Shown: piece by piece, positions 38,944 to 52,914 of the stretch
How positions within the stretch are numbered: the stretch's first letter is position 1
Layout of the letters: each line of letters starts with the position of its first letter
Assembly (NCBI GenBank): GCA_963680875.1
Contig: OY804585.1
Location: 43,941,414-44,005,413, forward strand
DNA: 64,000 bases
Source: Bathymodiolus brooksi
Taxonomy: Eukaryota > Mollusca > Bivalvia > Mytilida > Modiolidae
Reading direction: 5' to 3'
Notes under the pieces: model-generated
What the model was told of the DNA's origin: nothing
Databases searched by the model: none
Seen by the model: the letters and a program-made list of their open reading frames with translations, nothing else
Program-made: the position numbers and the translations under genes

Positions 38944-40019
38944 GTGGAGAAACGTGTCTACCTCGGAATTAGGATAATATGACCCAGTGGAGAAACGTGT
39001 GTACCTCGGAATTAAGATAATATGTCCCAGTGGAGAAAGGTGTCTACCTCGGAATTAGGATAATATGTCCCAGTGGAGAAACGTGTCTACCTCGGAATTA
39101 GGATAATATATCCCAGTGGAGAAATGTGTCTACCTCGGAATTAGGATAATATGTCCCAGTGGAGAAATGTGTCTACCTCGGAATTAGGATAATATGTCTG
39201 AGTGGAGAAACGTGTCTACCTCGGAATTAGGATAATATGTCCCAGTGGAGAAATGTGTTTACCTCGGAATTAGGATAATATGTCCCAGTGGAGAAATGTG
39301 TCTACCTCGGAAATAGGATAATATGTCCCAGTGGAAAAACGTGTCTACCTCGGAATTAGGATAATATGTCCCAATGGAGAAATGTGTCTACCTCGGAATT
39401 AGGATAATATGTCCCAGTGGAGAAATGTGTCTACCTCGGAAATAGGATAATATGTCCCAGTGGAGAAACGAGTCTACTTCAGAATTAGGATAATATGTCC
39501 CAGTGGAGAAATGTGTCTACCTCGGAATTAGGATAATATGTCCCAGTGGAAAAACGTGTCTACCTCGGAATTAGGATAATATGTCCCAGTGGAGAAATGT
39601 GTCTACCTCGGAATTAGGATAATATGTCCGAGTGGAGAAACGTGTCTACCTCGGAAATAGGATAATATATCCCAGTGGAGAAATGTGTCTACTTCGGAAT
39701 TAGGATAATATGTCCCAGTGGAGAAACGTTTCTACCTCGGAATTGGGATAATATGTCCCAGTGGAGAAACGTGTCTACCTCGGAATTAGGATAATATGTC
39801 ACAGTGGATAAACGTGTCTACTTCGGAATTAGGATAATATGTCCGAGTGGAGAAACGTGTCTACCTCGGAATTAGGATAATATGTCCCAGTGAAGAAACG
39901 TGTCTACCTCGGAATTAGGATACTATATCCCAGTGGAGAAACGTGTCTACCTCGGAAATAGGATAATATGTCCGAGTGGAGAAACGTGTCTACCTCGGAA
40001 TTAGGATAATATTTCCCAG
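38944..40019 (+). repeat. Domain C unit, segment after S4
   Basis: Carries GACCCAG, GAATTAAGATAAT, ATATATCCCAG, AACGAGTCTACTTCAG (39467) and the CACAGTGGATAAACG monomer (39800). This last monomer returns here after being absent for 26 kb. The distance from GATCGT to AACGAG is 924 bp here, again at 48.8-49.7 kb and again at 53.2-54.1 kb. It is 752 bp at 43.7-44.5 kb, where four monomers are missing near 44.09 kb. Confidence 0.82.
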
Positions 40020-41869
40020 TGGAGAAACGTGTCTACCTCGGAATTAGGATACTATGTCCGAGTGGAGAAACGTGTCTACCTCAGAATAAGAATAATATGT
40101 CCCAGTGGAGAAACGTGTCAACTTCGGAAATAAGATAATATGTCCGAGTGGAGAAACGTGTCTACCTCGGAATTAGGATAATATGTCCCAGTTGAGAAAC
40201 GTGTTTACCTCAGAATTAGGATACTATGTCCGAGTGGACAAACGTGTGTACCTCGGAATTGGAATAATATGTCCCAGTGGAGAAACGTTTCTACCTCGGA
40301 ATTAGGATAATATGTCCGAGTGGAGAAACGTGTCTACCTCGTAATTAGGATACTATGTACGAGTGGAGAAACGTGTTTACCTCAGAATTAGGATAATATG
40401 TCCGAGTGGAGAAACGTGTCTACCTCGGAATTAGGATAATATGTCCCAGTGGAGAAAGGTGTCTACCTCAGAATTAGGATAATATGTCCCAGTGGAGAAA
40501 TGTGTTTACCTCGGAATTAGGATAATATGTCCCAGTGGAGAAATGTGTCTACCTCGGAAATAGGATAATATGTCCGAGTGGAGAAACGTGTCTACCTCGG
40601 AATTAGGATAATATGTCCCAATGAAGAAACGTGTCTACCTCGGAATAAGGATAAAATGTCCCAGTGGAGAAACGTGTGTACCTCGGAATTAAGATAATAT
40701 CTCCCAGTGGAGAAAGGTGTCTACCTCGGAATTAGGATAATATGTCCCAGTGGAGAAACGTGTCTACCTCGGAATTAGGATAATATGTCCCAGTGGAGAA
40801 ACGTGTCTACCTCGGAATTAGGATAATATGTCTGAGTGGAGAAACGTGTCTACCTCGGAATTAGGATAATATGTCCCAGTGGAGAAATGTGTTTACCTCG
40901 GAATTAGGATAATATGTCCCAGTGGAGAAATGTGTCTACCTCGGAAATAGGATAATATGTCCGAGTGGAGAAACGTGTCTACCTCGGAATTAGGATAATA
41001 TGTCCCAGTGGAGAAACGTGTCTACCTCGAAATTAGGATAATATGTCCGAGTGGAGAAATGTGTTTACCTCTGAATTAGGATAATATGTCCCAGTGGAGA
41101 AACGTGTCTACCTCGGAATTAGGATAATATGTCCCAGTGGAGAAATGTGTCTAACTCGGAATTAGGATAATATGTCCCAGTGGAAAAACGTGTCTACCTC
41201 GGAATTAGGATAATATGTCCCAATGGAGAAATGTGTCTACCTCGGAATTAGGATAATATGTCCCAGTGGAGAAATGTGTCTACCTCGGAAATAGGATAAT
41301 ATGTCCCAGTGGAGAAATGTGTCTACCTCGGAATTAGGATAATATGTCCCAGTGGAGAAACGTGTCTACCTCGAAATTAGGATAAAATGTCCGAGTGGAG
41401 AAATGTGTCTACCTCGGAATTAGGATAATATGTCCCAGTGGAGAAATGTGTCTACCTCGGAATTAGGATAATATGTCCCAGTGGAGAAATGTGTCTACCT
41501 CGGCAATAGGATAATATGTCCGAGTGGAGAAACGTGTCTACCTCGGAATTAGGATAATATGTCCGAGTGGAGAAACGTGTCTACCTCGGAATTAGGATAA
41601 TATGTCCCAGTGGAGAAACGTGTCTACCTCGGAATTATGATACTATGTCCGGGTGGAGAAACGTGTGTACCTCGGAATTAGGATAATATATCCCAGTGGA
41701 GAAACGTGTCTACCTCGGAATTAGGATAATATGTCCCAGTGGAGAAATGTGTCTACTTCGGAATTAGGATACTATGTCCGAGTGGAGAAACGTGTCTACC
41801 TCAGAATAAGGATAATATGTCCCAGTGGAGAAACGTGTCTACTTCGGAAATAAGATCGTATGTCCGAGT
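40020..41869 (+). repeat. 1,849-bp tandem duplication, copy 1
   Basis: The unit is 1,849 bp, or 43 monomers of 43 bp. AGTTGAG lies at 40191 and 42040, and GATCGT at 41854 and 43703. The sequence matches from about 40,020 and stops matching about 41,870, where copy 2 begins. The unit holds GTGGACAAACG, GTGTTTACC, CCCAATGAAG and ATCTCCCAG monomers and a truncated S module (about 41,140-41,869). A short open frame at its 3' end is treated as chance. Confidence 0.92.
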
Positions 41870-43718
41870 GGAGAAACGTGTCTACCTCGGAATTAGGATA
41901 CTATGTCCGAGTGGAGAAACGTGTCTACCTCAGAATAAGAATAATATGTCCCAGTGGAGAAACGTGTCAACTTCGGAAATAAGATAATATGTCCGAGTGG
42001 AGAAACGTGTCTACCTCGGAATTAGGATAATATGTCCCAGTTGAGAAACGTGTTTACCTCAGAATTAGGATACTATGTCCGAGTGGACAAACGTGTGTAC
42101 CTCGGAATTGGAATAATATGTCCCAGTGGAGAAACGTTTCTACCTCGGAATTAGGATAATATGTCCGAGTGGAGAAACGTGTCTACCTCGTAATTAGGAT
42201 ACTATGTACGAGTGGAGAAACGTGTTTACCTCAGAATTAGGATAATATGTCCGAGTGGAGAAACGTGTCTACCTCGGAATTAGGATAATATGTCCCAGTG
42301 GAGAAAGGTGTCTACCTCAGAATTAGGATAATATGTCCCAGTGGAGAAATGTGTTTACCTCGGAATTAGGATAATATGTCCCAGTGGAGAAACGTGTCTA
42401 CCTCGGAAATAGGATAATATGTCCGAGTGGAGAAACGTGTCTACCTCGGAATTAGGATAATATGTCCCAATGAAGAAACGTGTCTACCTCGGAATAAGGA
42501 TAAAATGTCCCAGTGGAGAAACGTGTGTACCTCGGAATTAAGATAATATCTCCCAGTGGAGAAAGGTGTCTACCTCGGAATTAGGATAATATGTCCCAGT
42601 GGAGAAACGTGTCTACCTCGGAATTAGGATAATATGTCCCAGTGGAGAAACGTGTCTACCTCGGAATTAGGATAATATGTCTGAGTGGAGAAACGTGTCT
42701 ACCTCGGAATTAGGATAATATGTCCCAGTGGAGAAATGTGTTTACCTCGGAATTAGGATAATATGTCCCAGTGGAGAAATGTGTCTACCTCGGAAATAGG
42801 ATAATATGTCCGAGTGGAGAAACGTGTCTACCTCGGAATTAGGATAATATGTCCCAGTGGAGAAACGTGTCTACCTCGAAATTAGGATAATATGTCCGAG
42901 TGGAGAAATGTGTTTACCTCTGAATTAGGATAATATGTCCCAGTGGAGAAACGTGTCTACCTCGGAATTAGGATAATATGTCCCAGTGGAGAAATGTGTC
43001 TAACTCGGAATTAGGATAATATGTCCCAGTGGAAAAACGTGTCTACCTCGGAATTAGGATAATATGTCCCAATGGAGAAATGTGTCTACCTCGGAATTAG
43101 GATAATATGTCCCAGTGGAGAAATGTGTCTACCTCGGAAATAGGATAATATGTCCCAGTGGAGAAATGTGTCTACCTCGGAATTAGGATAATATGTCCCA
43201 GTGGAGAAACGTGTCTACCTCGAAATTAGGATAAAATGTCCGAGTGGAGAAATGTGTCTACCTCGGAATTAGGATAATATGTCCCAGTGGAGAAATGTGT
43301 CTACCTCGGAATTAGGATAATATGTCCCAGTGGAGAAATGTGTCTACCTCGGCAATAGGATAATATGTCCGAGTGGAGAAACGTGTCTACCTCGGAATTA
43401 GGATAATATGTCCGAGTGGAGAAACGTGTCTACCTCGGAATTAGGATAATATGTCCCAGTGGAGAAACGTGTCTACCTCGGAATTATGATACTATGTCCG
43501 GGTGGAGAAACGTGTGTACCTCGGAATTAGGATAATATATCCCAGTGGAGAAACGTGTCTACCTCGGAATTAGGATAATATGTCCCAGTGGAGAAATGTG
43601 TCTACTTCGGAATTAGGATACTATGTCCGAGTGGAGAAACGTGTCTACCTCAGAATAAGGATAATATGTCCCAGTGGAGAAACGTGTCTACTTCGGAAAT
43701 AAGATCGTATGTCCGAGT
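41870..43718 (+). repeat. 1,849-bp tandem duplication, copy 2
   Basis: Second copy, with very few differences from the first (for example GAAACGTG at about 42,390 against GAAATGTG 1,849 bp upstream). After about 43,733 it continues with the normal rest of the S module (CTTGGAATT) that was cut off at the end of copy 1. The junction therefore lies at about 41,865-41,885. Confidence 0.92.
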
Positions 43719-46700
43719 GGAGAAACGTGTCTACCTTGGAATTAGGATAATATGTCCCAGTGGAGAAACGTGTCTACCTCGGAATTAGGATAATATGTCC
43801 CAGTGGAGAAACGTGTCTACCTCAGAATTAGGATACTATGTCCGAGTGGAGAAACGTGTGTACTTCGGAATTGGAATAATATGTCCCAGTGGAGAAACGT
43901 GTCTACCTCGGAATTAGGATAATATGTCCCAGTGGAGAAACGTGTCTACCTCGGAATTAGGATACTATGTACGAGTGGAGAAATGTGTTTACCTCGGAAT
44001 GAGGATAATATGTCCCATTGGAGAAATGTGTCTACCTCGGAAATAGGATAATATGTCTGAGTGGAGAAACGTGTCTACCTCGGAATTAGGATAATATATC
44101 CCAGTGGAGAAATGTGTCTACCTCGGAATTAGGATGATATGTCCCAGTGGAGAAATGTGTCTACCTCGGAATTAGGATAATATGTCTGAGTGGAGAAACG
44201 TGTCTACCTCGGAATTAGGATAATATGTCCCAGTGGAGAAATGTGTTTACCTCGGAATTAGGATAATATGTCCCAGTGGAGAAATGTGTCTACCTCGGAA
44301 ATAGGATAATATGTCCCAGTGGAAAAACGTGTCTACCTCGGAATTAGGATAATATGTCCCAATGGAGAAATGTGTCTACCTCGGAATTAGGATAATATGT
44401 CCCAGTGGAGAAATGTGTCTACCTCGGAAATAGGATAATATGTCCCAGTGGAGAAACGAGTCTACTTCAGAATTAGGATAATATGTCCCAGTGGAGAAAT
44501 GTGTCTACCTCGGAATTAGGATAATATGTCCGAGTGGAAAAACGTGTCTACCTCGGAATTAGGATAATATGTCCCAGTGGAGAAATGTGTCTACCTCGGA
44601 ATTAGGATAATATGTCCGAGTGGAGAAACGTGTCTACCTCGGAAATAGGATAATATGTCCCAGTGGAGAAATGTGTCTACTTCGGAATTAGGATAATATG
44701 TCCCAGTGGAGAAACGTTTCTACCTCGGAATTGGGATAATATGTCCCAGTGGAGAAACGTGTCTACCTCGGAATTAGGATAATATGTCACAGTGGATAAA
44801 CGTGTCTACTTCGGAATTAGGATAATATGTCCGAGTGGAGAAACGTGTCTACCTCGGAATTAGGATAATATGTCCCAGTGAAGAAACGTGTCTACCTCGG
44901 AATTAGGATACTATATCCCAGTGGAGAAACGTGTCTACCTCGGAAATAGGATAATATGTCCGAGTGGAGAAACGTGTCTACCTCGGAATTAGGATAATAT
45001 GTCCGAGTGGAGAAACGTGTCTACCTCGGAATTAGGATAATATTTCCCAGTGGAGAAACGTGTCTACCTCGGAATTAGGATACTATGTCCGAGTGGAGAA
45101 ACGTGTCTACCTCAGAATAAGAATAATATGTCCCAGTGGAGAAACGTGTCAACTTCGGAAATAAGATAATATGTCCGAGTGGAGAAACGTGTCTACCTCG
45201 GAATTAGGATAATATGTCCCAGTTGAGAAACGTGTCTACCTCAGAATTAGGATACTATGTCCGAGTGGAGAAACGTGTGTACCTCGGAATTGGAATAATA
45301 TGTCCCAGTGGAGAAACGTTTCTACCTCGGAATTAGGATAATATGTCCGAGTGGAGAAACGTGTCTACCTCGTAATTAGGATACTATGTACGAGTGGAGA
45401 AACGTGTTTACCTCAGAATTAGGATAATATGTCCGAGTGGAGAAACGTGTCTACCTCGGAATTAGGATAATATGTCTGAGTGGAGAAACGTGTCTACATC
45501 GGAATTAGGATAATATGTCCGAGTGGAGAAACGTGTCTACCTCGGAATTAGGATACTATGTCCGAGTGCAGAAACGTGTCTACCTCGGAATTAGTATAAT
45601 ATGTCCCAGTGGAGAAATGTGTCTACCTCGGAATTAGGATACTATGTCTGAGTGGAGAAACGTGTCTACCTCGGAATTAGGATAATGTGTCCGAGTGGAG
45701 AAACGTGTCTACCTCGGAATGAGGATAATATGTCTGAGTGGAGAAACGTGTCTACCTCGGAATTAGGATAATATGTCCCAGTGGAGAAACGTTTCTACCT
45801 CGGAATTAGGATACTATGTCCGAGTGGAGAAACGTATCTACCTCGGAATTAGGATAATATGTCCCAGTGGAGAAATGTGTCTACCTCGGAATTAGGATAA
45901 TATGTCTAAGTGGAGAAACGTATCTACCTCGGAATTAGGATAATATGTCCCAGTGGTGAAATGTGTCTACCTCAGAATTAGGATAATATGTCCGAGTGGA
46001 GAAATGTGTCTACCTCGGAAATAGGATATTATGTCCCAGTGGAGAAATGTGTCTACCTGGAATAAGGATAATATGTCCCAGTGGAGAAACGTGTCTCCCT
46101 CGGAATTAGGATAATATTTCCCAATGGAGAAATGTGTCTACCTGGGAATTAGGATAATATATCCCAGTGGAGAAATGTGTCTACCTCGGAATTACGATAA
46201 TATGTCCCAGTGGAGAAACGTTTCTACCTCGGAATTGGGATAATATGTCCGAGTGGAGATACGTGTCTACCTCCGAATTAGGATAATATGTCCCAGTGAA
46301 GAAACGTGTCTACCTCGGAAATAGGATACTATGTCCCAGTGGAGAAACGTGTCTACCTCGGAAATAGGGTAATATGTCCGAGTGGAGAAACGTGTCTACC
46401 TCGGAATTATGATAATATGTCCGAGTGGAGAAACGTGTCTACCTCGGAATTAGGATAATATTTCCCAGTGGAGAAACGTGTCTACCTCGGAATTAGGATA
46501 CTATGTCCGAGAGGAGAAACGTGTCTACCTCAGAATAAGAATAATATGTCCCAGTGGAGAAACGTGTCAACTTCGGAAATAAGATAATTTGTCCGAGTGG
46601 AGAAACGTGTCTACCTCGGAATTAGGATAATATGTCCGAGTGGAGAAACGTGTCTACCTCGGAATTAGGATAATATGTCCCATTTGAGAAACGTGTCTAC

Positions 46701-48105
46701 CTCAGAATTAGGATAAAATGTCCGAGTGGAGAAACGTCTGTACCTCGGAATTGGAATAATATGTCCCAGTGGAGAAAGGTGTCTACCTCGGAATTAGGAT
46801 AATATGTCCCAGTGGAGAAACGTGTATACCTCGGAATTAGGATACTATGTACGAGTGGAGAAACGTGTCTACCTCAGAATTAGGATAATATGTCCGAGTG
46901 GAGAAACGTGTCTACCTCGGAATTAGGATAATATGTCTGAGTGGAGAAACGTGTCTACCTCAGAATTAGGATAATATGTCCGAGTGGAGAAACGTGTCTA
47001 CCTCGGAATTAGGATAATATGTCTAAGTGGAGAAACGTGTCTACCTTGGAATTAGAATAATATGTCCCAGTGGAGAAACATGTCTACCTTGGAATTAGGA
47101 TACTATGTCCGAGTGGAGAAACGTGTCTACCTCGGAATTAGGATAATATGTCCCAGTGGAGAAATGTGTCTACCTCGGAATTAGGATACTATATCTGAGT
47201 GGAGAAACGTGTCTACCTCGGAATTAGGATAATGTGTCCGAGTGGAGAAACGTGTCTACCTCGGAATGAGGATAATATGTCTGAGTGGAGAAACGTGTCT
47301 ACCTCGGAATTAGGATAATATGTCCCAGTGGAGAAACGTGTCTACCTCGGAATTAGGATACTATGTCCGAGTGGAGAAACGTGTCTACCTCGGAATTAGG
47401 ATAATATGTCCCAGTGGAGAAAAAATGTCTACCTCGGAATTAGGATAATATGTCTAAGCAGAGAAACGTATCTACCTCGGAATTAGGATAATATGTCCCA
47501 GTGGAGAAATGTGTCTACCTCGGAATTAGGATAATATGTCCGAGTGGAGAAATGTGTCTACCTCGGAATTAGGATAATATGTCCGAGTGGAGAAACGTGT
47601 CTACCTCGGAATAAGGATAAAATGTCCCAGTGGAGAAACGTGTGTACCTCGGAATTAGGATAATATGTCCCAGTGGAGAAACGTGTCTACCTCGGAATTA
47701 GGATAATATGTCCCAGTGGAGAAACGTGTCTACCTCGGAATTAGGATAATATGTCCCAGTGGAGAAATGTGTCTACCTCGGAATTAGGATAATATGTCTG
47801 AGTGGAGAAACGTGTCTACCTCGGAATTAGGATAATATGTCCCAGTGGAGAAATGTGTTTACCTCGGAATTACGATAATATGTCCCAGTGGAGAAATGTG
47901 TCTACCTCGGAAATAGGATAATATGTCCGAGTGGAGAAACGTGTCTACCTCGGAATTAGGATAATATGTCCCAGTGGAGAAACGTGTCTACCTCGGAATT
48001 AGGATAATATGTCCGAGTGGAGAAATGTGTTTACCTCTGAATTAGGATAATATGTCCCACTGGAGAAACGTGTCTACCTCGGAATTAGGATAATATGTCC
48101 CAGTG
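42989..48105 (+). repeat. Domain C HOR unit D2 (5,117 bp)
   Basis: Runs from one S module start to the next; GATCGT at 43703 and 48820 are 119 monomers apart. In order it contains the S module, AACGAG (44455), CACAGTGG (44788), TCCGAGTGCAG (about 45,563), GATAATGTG, GGATATTATG (about 46,025), CCTGGAAT (46,056), GATAATTTG, and the 44-bp GAAAAAATG monomer with GCAGAG (47,42x). It lacks six monomers present in the next unit. Two of them are near 45.56 kb, where the CTAAGTGG and TAGAATAAT monomers are missing. Confidence 0.85.
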
Positions 48106-51100
48106 GAGAAATGTGTCTAACTCGGAATTAGGATAATATGTCCCAGTGGAAAAACGTGTCTACCTCGGAATTAGGATAATATGTCCCAATGGAGAAATGT
48201 GTCTACCTCGGAATTAGGATAATATGTCCCAGTGGAGAAATGTGTCTACCTCGGAAATAGGATAATATGTCCCAGTGGAGAAATGTGTCTACCTCGGAAT
48301 TAGGATAATATGTCCCAGTGGAGAAACGTGTCTACCTCGAAATTAGGATAAAATGTCCGAGTGGAGAAATGTGTCTACCTCGGAATTAGGATAATATGTC
48401 CCAGTGGAGAAATGTGTCTACCTCGGAATTAGGATAATATGTCCCAGTGGAGAAATGTGTCTACCTCGGCAATAGGATAATATGTCCGAGTGGAGAAACG
48501 TGTCTACCTCGGAATTAGGATAATATGTCCGAGTGGAGAAACGTGTCTACTTCGGAATTAGGATAATATGTCCCAGTGGAGAAACGTGTCTACCTCGGAA
48601 TTATGATACTATGTCCGGGTGGAGAAACGTGTGTACCTCGGAATTAGGATAATATATCCCAGTGGAGAAACGTGTCTACCTCGGAATTAGGATAATATGT
48701 CCGAGTGGAGAAATGTGTCTACTTCGTAATTAGGATACTATGTCCGAGTGGAGAAACGTGTCTACCTCAGAATTAGGATAATATGTCCCAGTGGAGAAAC
48801 GTGTCTACTTCGGAAATAAGATCGTATGTCCGAGTGGAGAAACGTGTCTACCTTGGAATTAGGATAATATGTCCCAGTGGAGAAACGTGTCTACCTCGGA
48901 ATTAGGATAATATGTCCCAGTGGAGAAACGTGTCTACCTCAGAATTAGGATACTATGTCCGAGTGGAGAAACGTGTGTACTTCGGAATTGGAATAATATG
49001 TCCCAGTGGAGAAACGTGTCTACCTCGGAATTAGGATAATATGTCCGAGTGGAGAAACGTGTCTACCTCGGAATTAGGATACTATGTACGAGTGGAGAAA
49101 TGTGTTTACCTCGGAATTAGGATAATATGTCCCATTGGAGAAATGTGTCTACCCCGGAAATAGGATAATATGTCTGAGTGGAGAAACGTGACTACCTCGG
49201 AATTAGGATAATATGTCCCAGTGGAGAAACGTGTCTACATCGGAATTAGGATAATATGACCCAGTGGAGAAACGTGTGTACCTCGGAATTAAGATAATAT
49301 GTCCCAGTGGAGAAAGGTGTCTACCTCGGAATTAGGATAATATGTCCCAGTGGAGAAACGTGTCTACCTCGGAATTAGGATAATATATCCCAGTGGAGAA
49401 ATGTGTCTACCTCGGAATTAGGATAATATGTCCCAGTGGAGAAATGTGTCTACCTCGGAATTAGGATAATATGTCTGAGTGGAGAAACGTGTCTACCTCG
49501 GAATTAGGATAATATGTCCCAGTGGAGAAATGTGTTTACCTCGGAATTAGGATAATATGTCCCAGTGGAGAAATGTGTCTACCTCGGAAATAGGATAATA
49601 TGTCCCAGTGGAAAAACGTGTCTACCTCGGAATTAGGATAATATGTCCCAATGGAGAAATGTGTCTACCTCGGAATTAGGATAATATGTCCCAGTGGAGA
49701 AATGTGTCTACCTCGGAAATAGGATAATATGTCCCAGTGGAGAAACGAGTCTACTTCAGAATTAGGATAATATGTCCCAGTGGAGAAATGTGTCTACCTC
49801 GGAATTAGGATAATATGTCCCAGTGGAAAAACGTGTCTACCTCGGAATTAGGATAATATGTCCCAGTGGAGAAATGTGTCTACCTCGGAATTAGGATAAT
49901 ATGTCCCAGTGGAGAAACGTGTCTACCTCGGAAATAGGATAATATGTCCCAGTGGAGAAATGTGTCTACTTCGGAATTAGGATAATATGTCCCAGTGGAG
50001 AAACGTTTCTACCTCGGAATTGGGATAATATGTCCCAGTGGAGAAACGTGTCTACCTCGGAATTAGGATAATATGTCACAGTGGATAAACGTGTCTACTT
50101 CGGAATTAGGATAATATGTCCGAGTGGAGAAACGTGTCTACCTCGGAATTAGGATAATATGTCCCAGTGAAGAAACGTGTCTACCTCGGAATTAGGATAC
50201 TATGTCCCAGTGGAGAAACGTGTCTACCTCGGAAATAGGATAATATGTCCGAGTGGAGAAACGTGTCTACCTCGGAATTAGGATAATATGTCCGAGTGGA
50301 GAAACGTGTCTACCTCGGAATTAGGATAATATTTCCCAGTGGAGAAACGTGTCTACCTCGGAATTAGGATACTATGTCCGAGTGGAGAAACGTGTCTACC
50401 TCAGAATAAGAATAATATGTCCCAGTGGAGAAACGTGTCAACTTCGGAAATAAGATAATATGTCCGAGTGGAGAAACGTGTCTACCTCGGAATTAGGATA
50501 ATATGTCCCAGTTGAGAAACGTGTCTACCTCAGAATTAGGATACTATGTCCGAGTGGAGAAACGTGTGTACCTCGGAATTGGAATAATATGTCCCAGTGG
50601 AGAAATGTGTCTACCTCGGAATTAGGATAATATGTCCGAGTGGAGAAACGTGTCTACCTCGTAATTAGGATACTATGTACGAGTGGAGAAACGTGTTTAC
50701 CTCAGAATTAGGATAATATGTCCGAGTGGAGAAACGTGTCTACCTCGGAATTAGGATAATATGTCTGAGTGGAGAAACGTGTCTACATCGGAATTAGGAT
50801 AATATGTCCGAGTGGAGAAACGTGTCTACCTCGGAATTAGGATAATATGTCTAAGTGGAGAAACGTGTCTACCTCGGAATTAGAATAATATGTCTAAGTG
50901 GAGAAACGTGTCTACCTTGGAATTAGGATACTATGTCCGAGTGGAGAAACGTGTCTACCTCGGAATTAGTATAATATGTCCCAGTGGAGAAATGTGTCTA
51001 CCTCGGAATTAGGATACTATGTCTGAGTGGAGAAACGTGTCTACCTCGGAATTAGGATAATGTGTCCGAGTGGAGAAACGTGTCTACCTCGGAATGAGGA

Positions 51101-52914
51101 TAATATATCTGATGGGAGAAACGTGTCTACCTCGGAATTAGGATAATATGTCCCAGTGGAGAAACGTGTCTACCTCGGAATTAGGATACTATGTCCGAGT
51201 GGAGAAACGTATCTACCTCGGAATTAGGATAATATGTCCCAGTGGAGAAATGTGTCTACCTCGGAATTAGGATAATATGTCTAAGTGGAGAAACGTATCT
51301 ACCTCGGAATTAGGATAATATGTCCCAGTGGTGAAATGTGTCTACCTCAGAATTAGGATAATATGTCCGAGTGGAGAAATGTGTCTACCTCGGAAATAGG
51401 ATATTATGTCCCAGTGGAGAAATGTGTCTACCTGGAATAAGGATAATATGTCCCAGTGGAGAAACGTGTCTCCCTCGGAATTAGGATAATATGTCCCAAT
51501 GGAGAAATGTGTCTACCTGGGAATTAGGATAATATATCCCAGTGGAGAAATGTGTCTACCTCGGAATTACGATAATATGTCCCAGTGGAGAAACGTTTCT
51601 ACCTCGGAATTGGGATAATATGTCCGAGTGGAGATACGTGTCTACCTCCGAATTAGGATAATATGTCCTAGTGAAGAAACGTGTCTACCTCGGAAATAGG
51701 ATACTATGTCCCAGTGGAGAAACGTGTCTACCTCGGAAATAGGGTAATATGTCCGAGTGGAGAAACGTGTCTACCTCGGAATTATGATAATATGTCCGAG
51801 TGGAGAAACGTGTCTACCTCGGAATTAGGATAATATTTCCCAGTGGAGAAACGTGTCTACCTCGGAATTAGGATACTATGTCCGAGAGGAGAAACGTGTC
51901 TACCTGAGAATAAGAATAATATGTCCCAGTGGAGAAACGTGTCAACTTCGGAAATAAGATAATTTGTCCGAGTGGAGAAACGTGTCTACCTCGGAATTAG
52001 GATAATATGTCCGAGTGGAGAAACGTGTCTACCTCGGAATTAGGATAATATGTCCCAGTTGAGAAACGTGTCTACCTCAGAATTAGGATACTATGTCCGA
52101 GTGGAGAAACGTGTGTACCTCGGAATTGGAATAATATGTCCCAGTGGAGAAAGGTGTCTACCTCGGAATTAGGATAATATTTCCCAGTGGAGAAACGTGT
52201 CTACCTCGGAATTAGGATACTATGTACGAGTGGAGAAACGTGTCTACCTCAGAATTAGGATAATATGTCCGAGTGGAGAAACGTGTCTACCTCGGAATTA
52301 GGATAATATGTCTGAGTGGAGAAACGTGTCTACCTCGGAATTAGGATAATATGTCCGAGTGGAGAAACGTGTCTACCTCGGAATTAGGATAATATGTCTA
52401 AGTGGAGAAACGTGTCTACCTCGGAATTAGAATAATATGTCCCAGTGGAGAAACATGTCTACCTTGGAATTAGGATACTATGTCCGAGTGGAGAAACGTG
52501 TCTACCTCGGAATTAGGATAATATGTCCCAGTGGAGAAATGTGTCTACCTCGGAATTAGGATACTATGTCTGAGTGGAGAAACGTGTCTACCTCGGAATT
52601 AGGATAATGTGTCCGAGTGGAGAAACGTGTCTACCTCGGAATGAGGATAATATGTCTGAGTGGAGAAACGTGTCTACCTCGGAATTAGGATAATATGTCC
52701 CAGTGGAGAAACGTGTCTACCTCGGAATTAGGATACTATGTCCGAGTGGAGAAACGTGTCTACCTCGGAATTAGGATAATATGTCCCAGTGGAGAAAAAA
52801 TGTCTACCTCGGAATTAGGATAATATGTCTAAGCAGAGAAACGTATCTACCTCGGAATTAGGATAATATGTCCCAGTGGAGAAATGTGTCTACCTCGGAA
52901 TTAGGATAATATGT
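48106..52914 (+). repeat. Domain C HOR unit D3
   Basis: Same order as D2 with close identity, including the GGATATTATG variant near 51.40 kb, CCTGGAAT at 51,431 and the GAAAAAATG/GCAGAG pair near 52.79 kb. That last pair lies 5,375 bp (125 monomers) after its D2 counterpart. The unit ends early: after the GCAGAG monomer it skips about 1 kb of D2-like sequence and enters an S module part-way through. Confidence 0.85.

Noticed and set aside
41739..41987. 82-codon open frame on the + strand
   Set aside because: It lies wholly in satellite, begins with GTG (the first in-frame ATG is codon 27) and has a 43-residue internal repeat that simply mirrors three monomers. It is open only because two stops are mutated. 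No signal of a gene.
43588..43788. 66-codon open frame on the + strand
   Set aside because: It is the duplicate of the frame at 41,739, exactly 1,849 bp away. It also starts with GTG and ends at the normal satellite TAG. An artefact of the tandem duplication.
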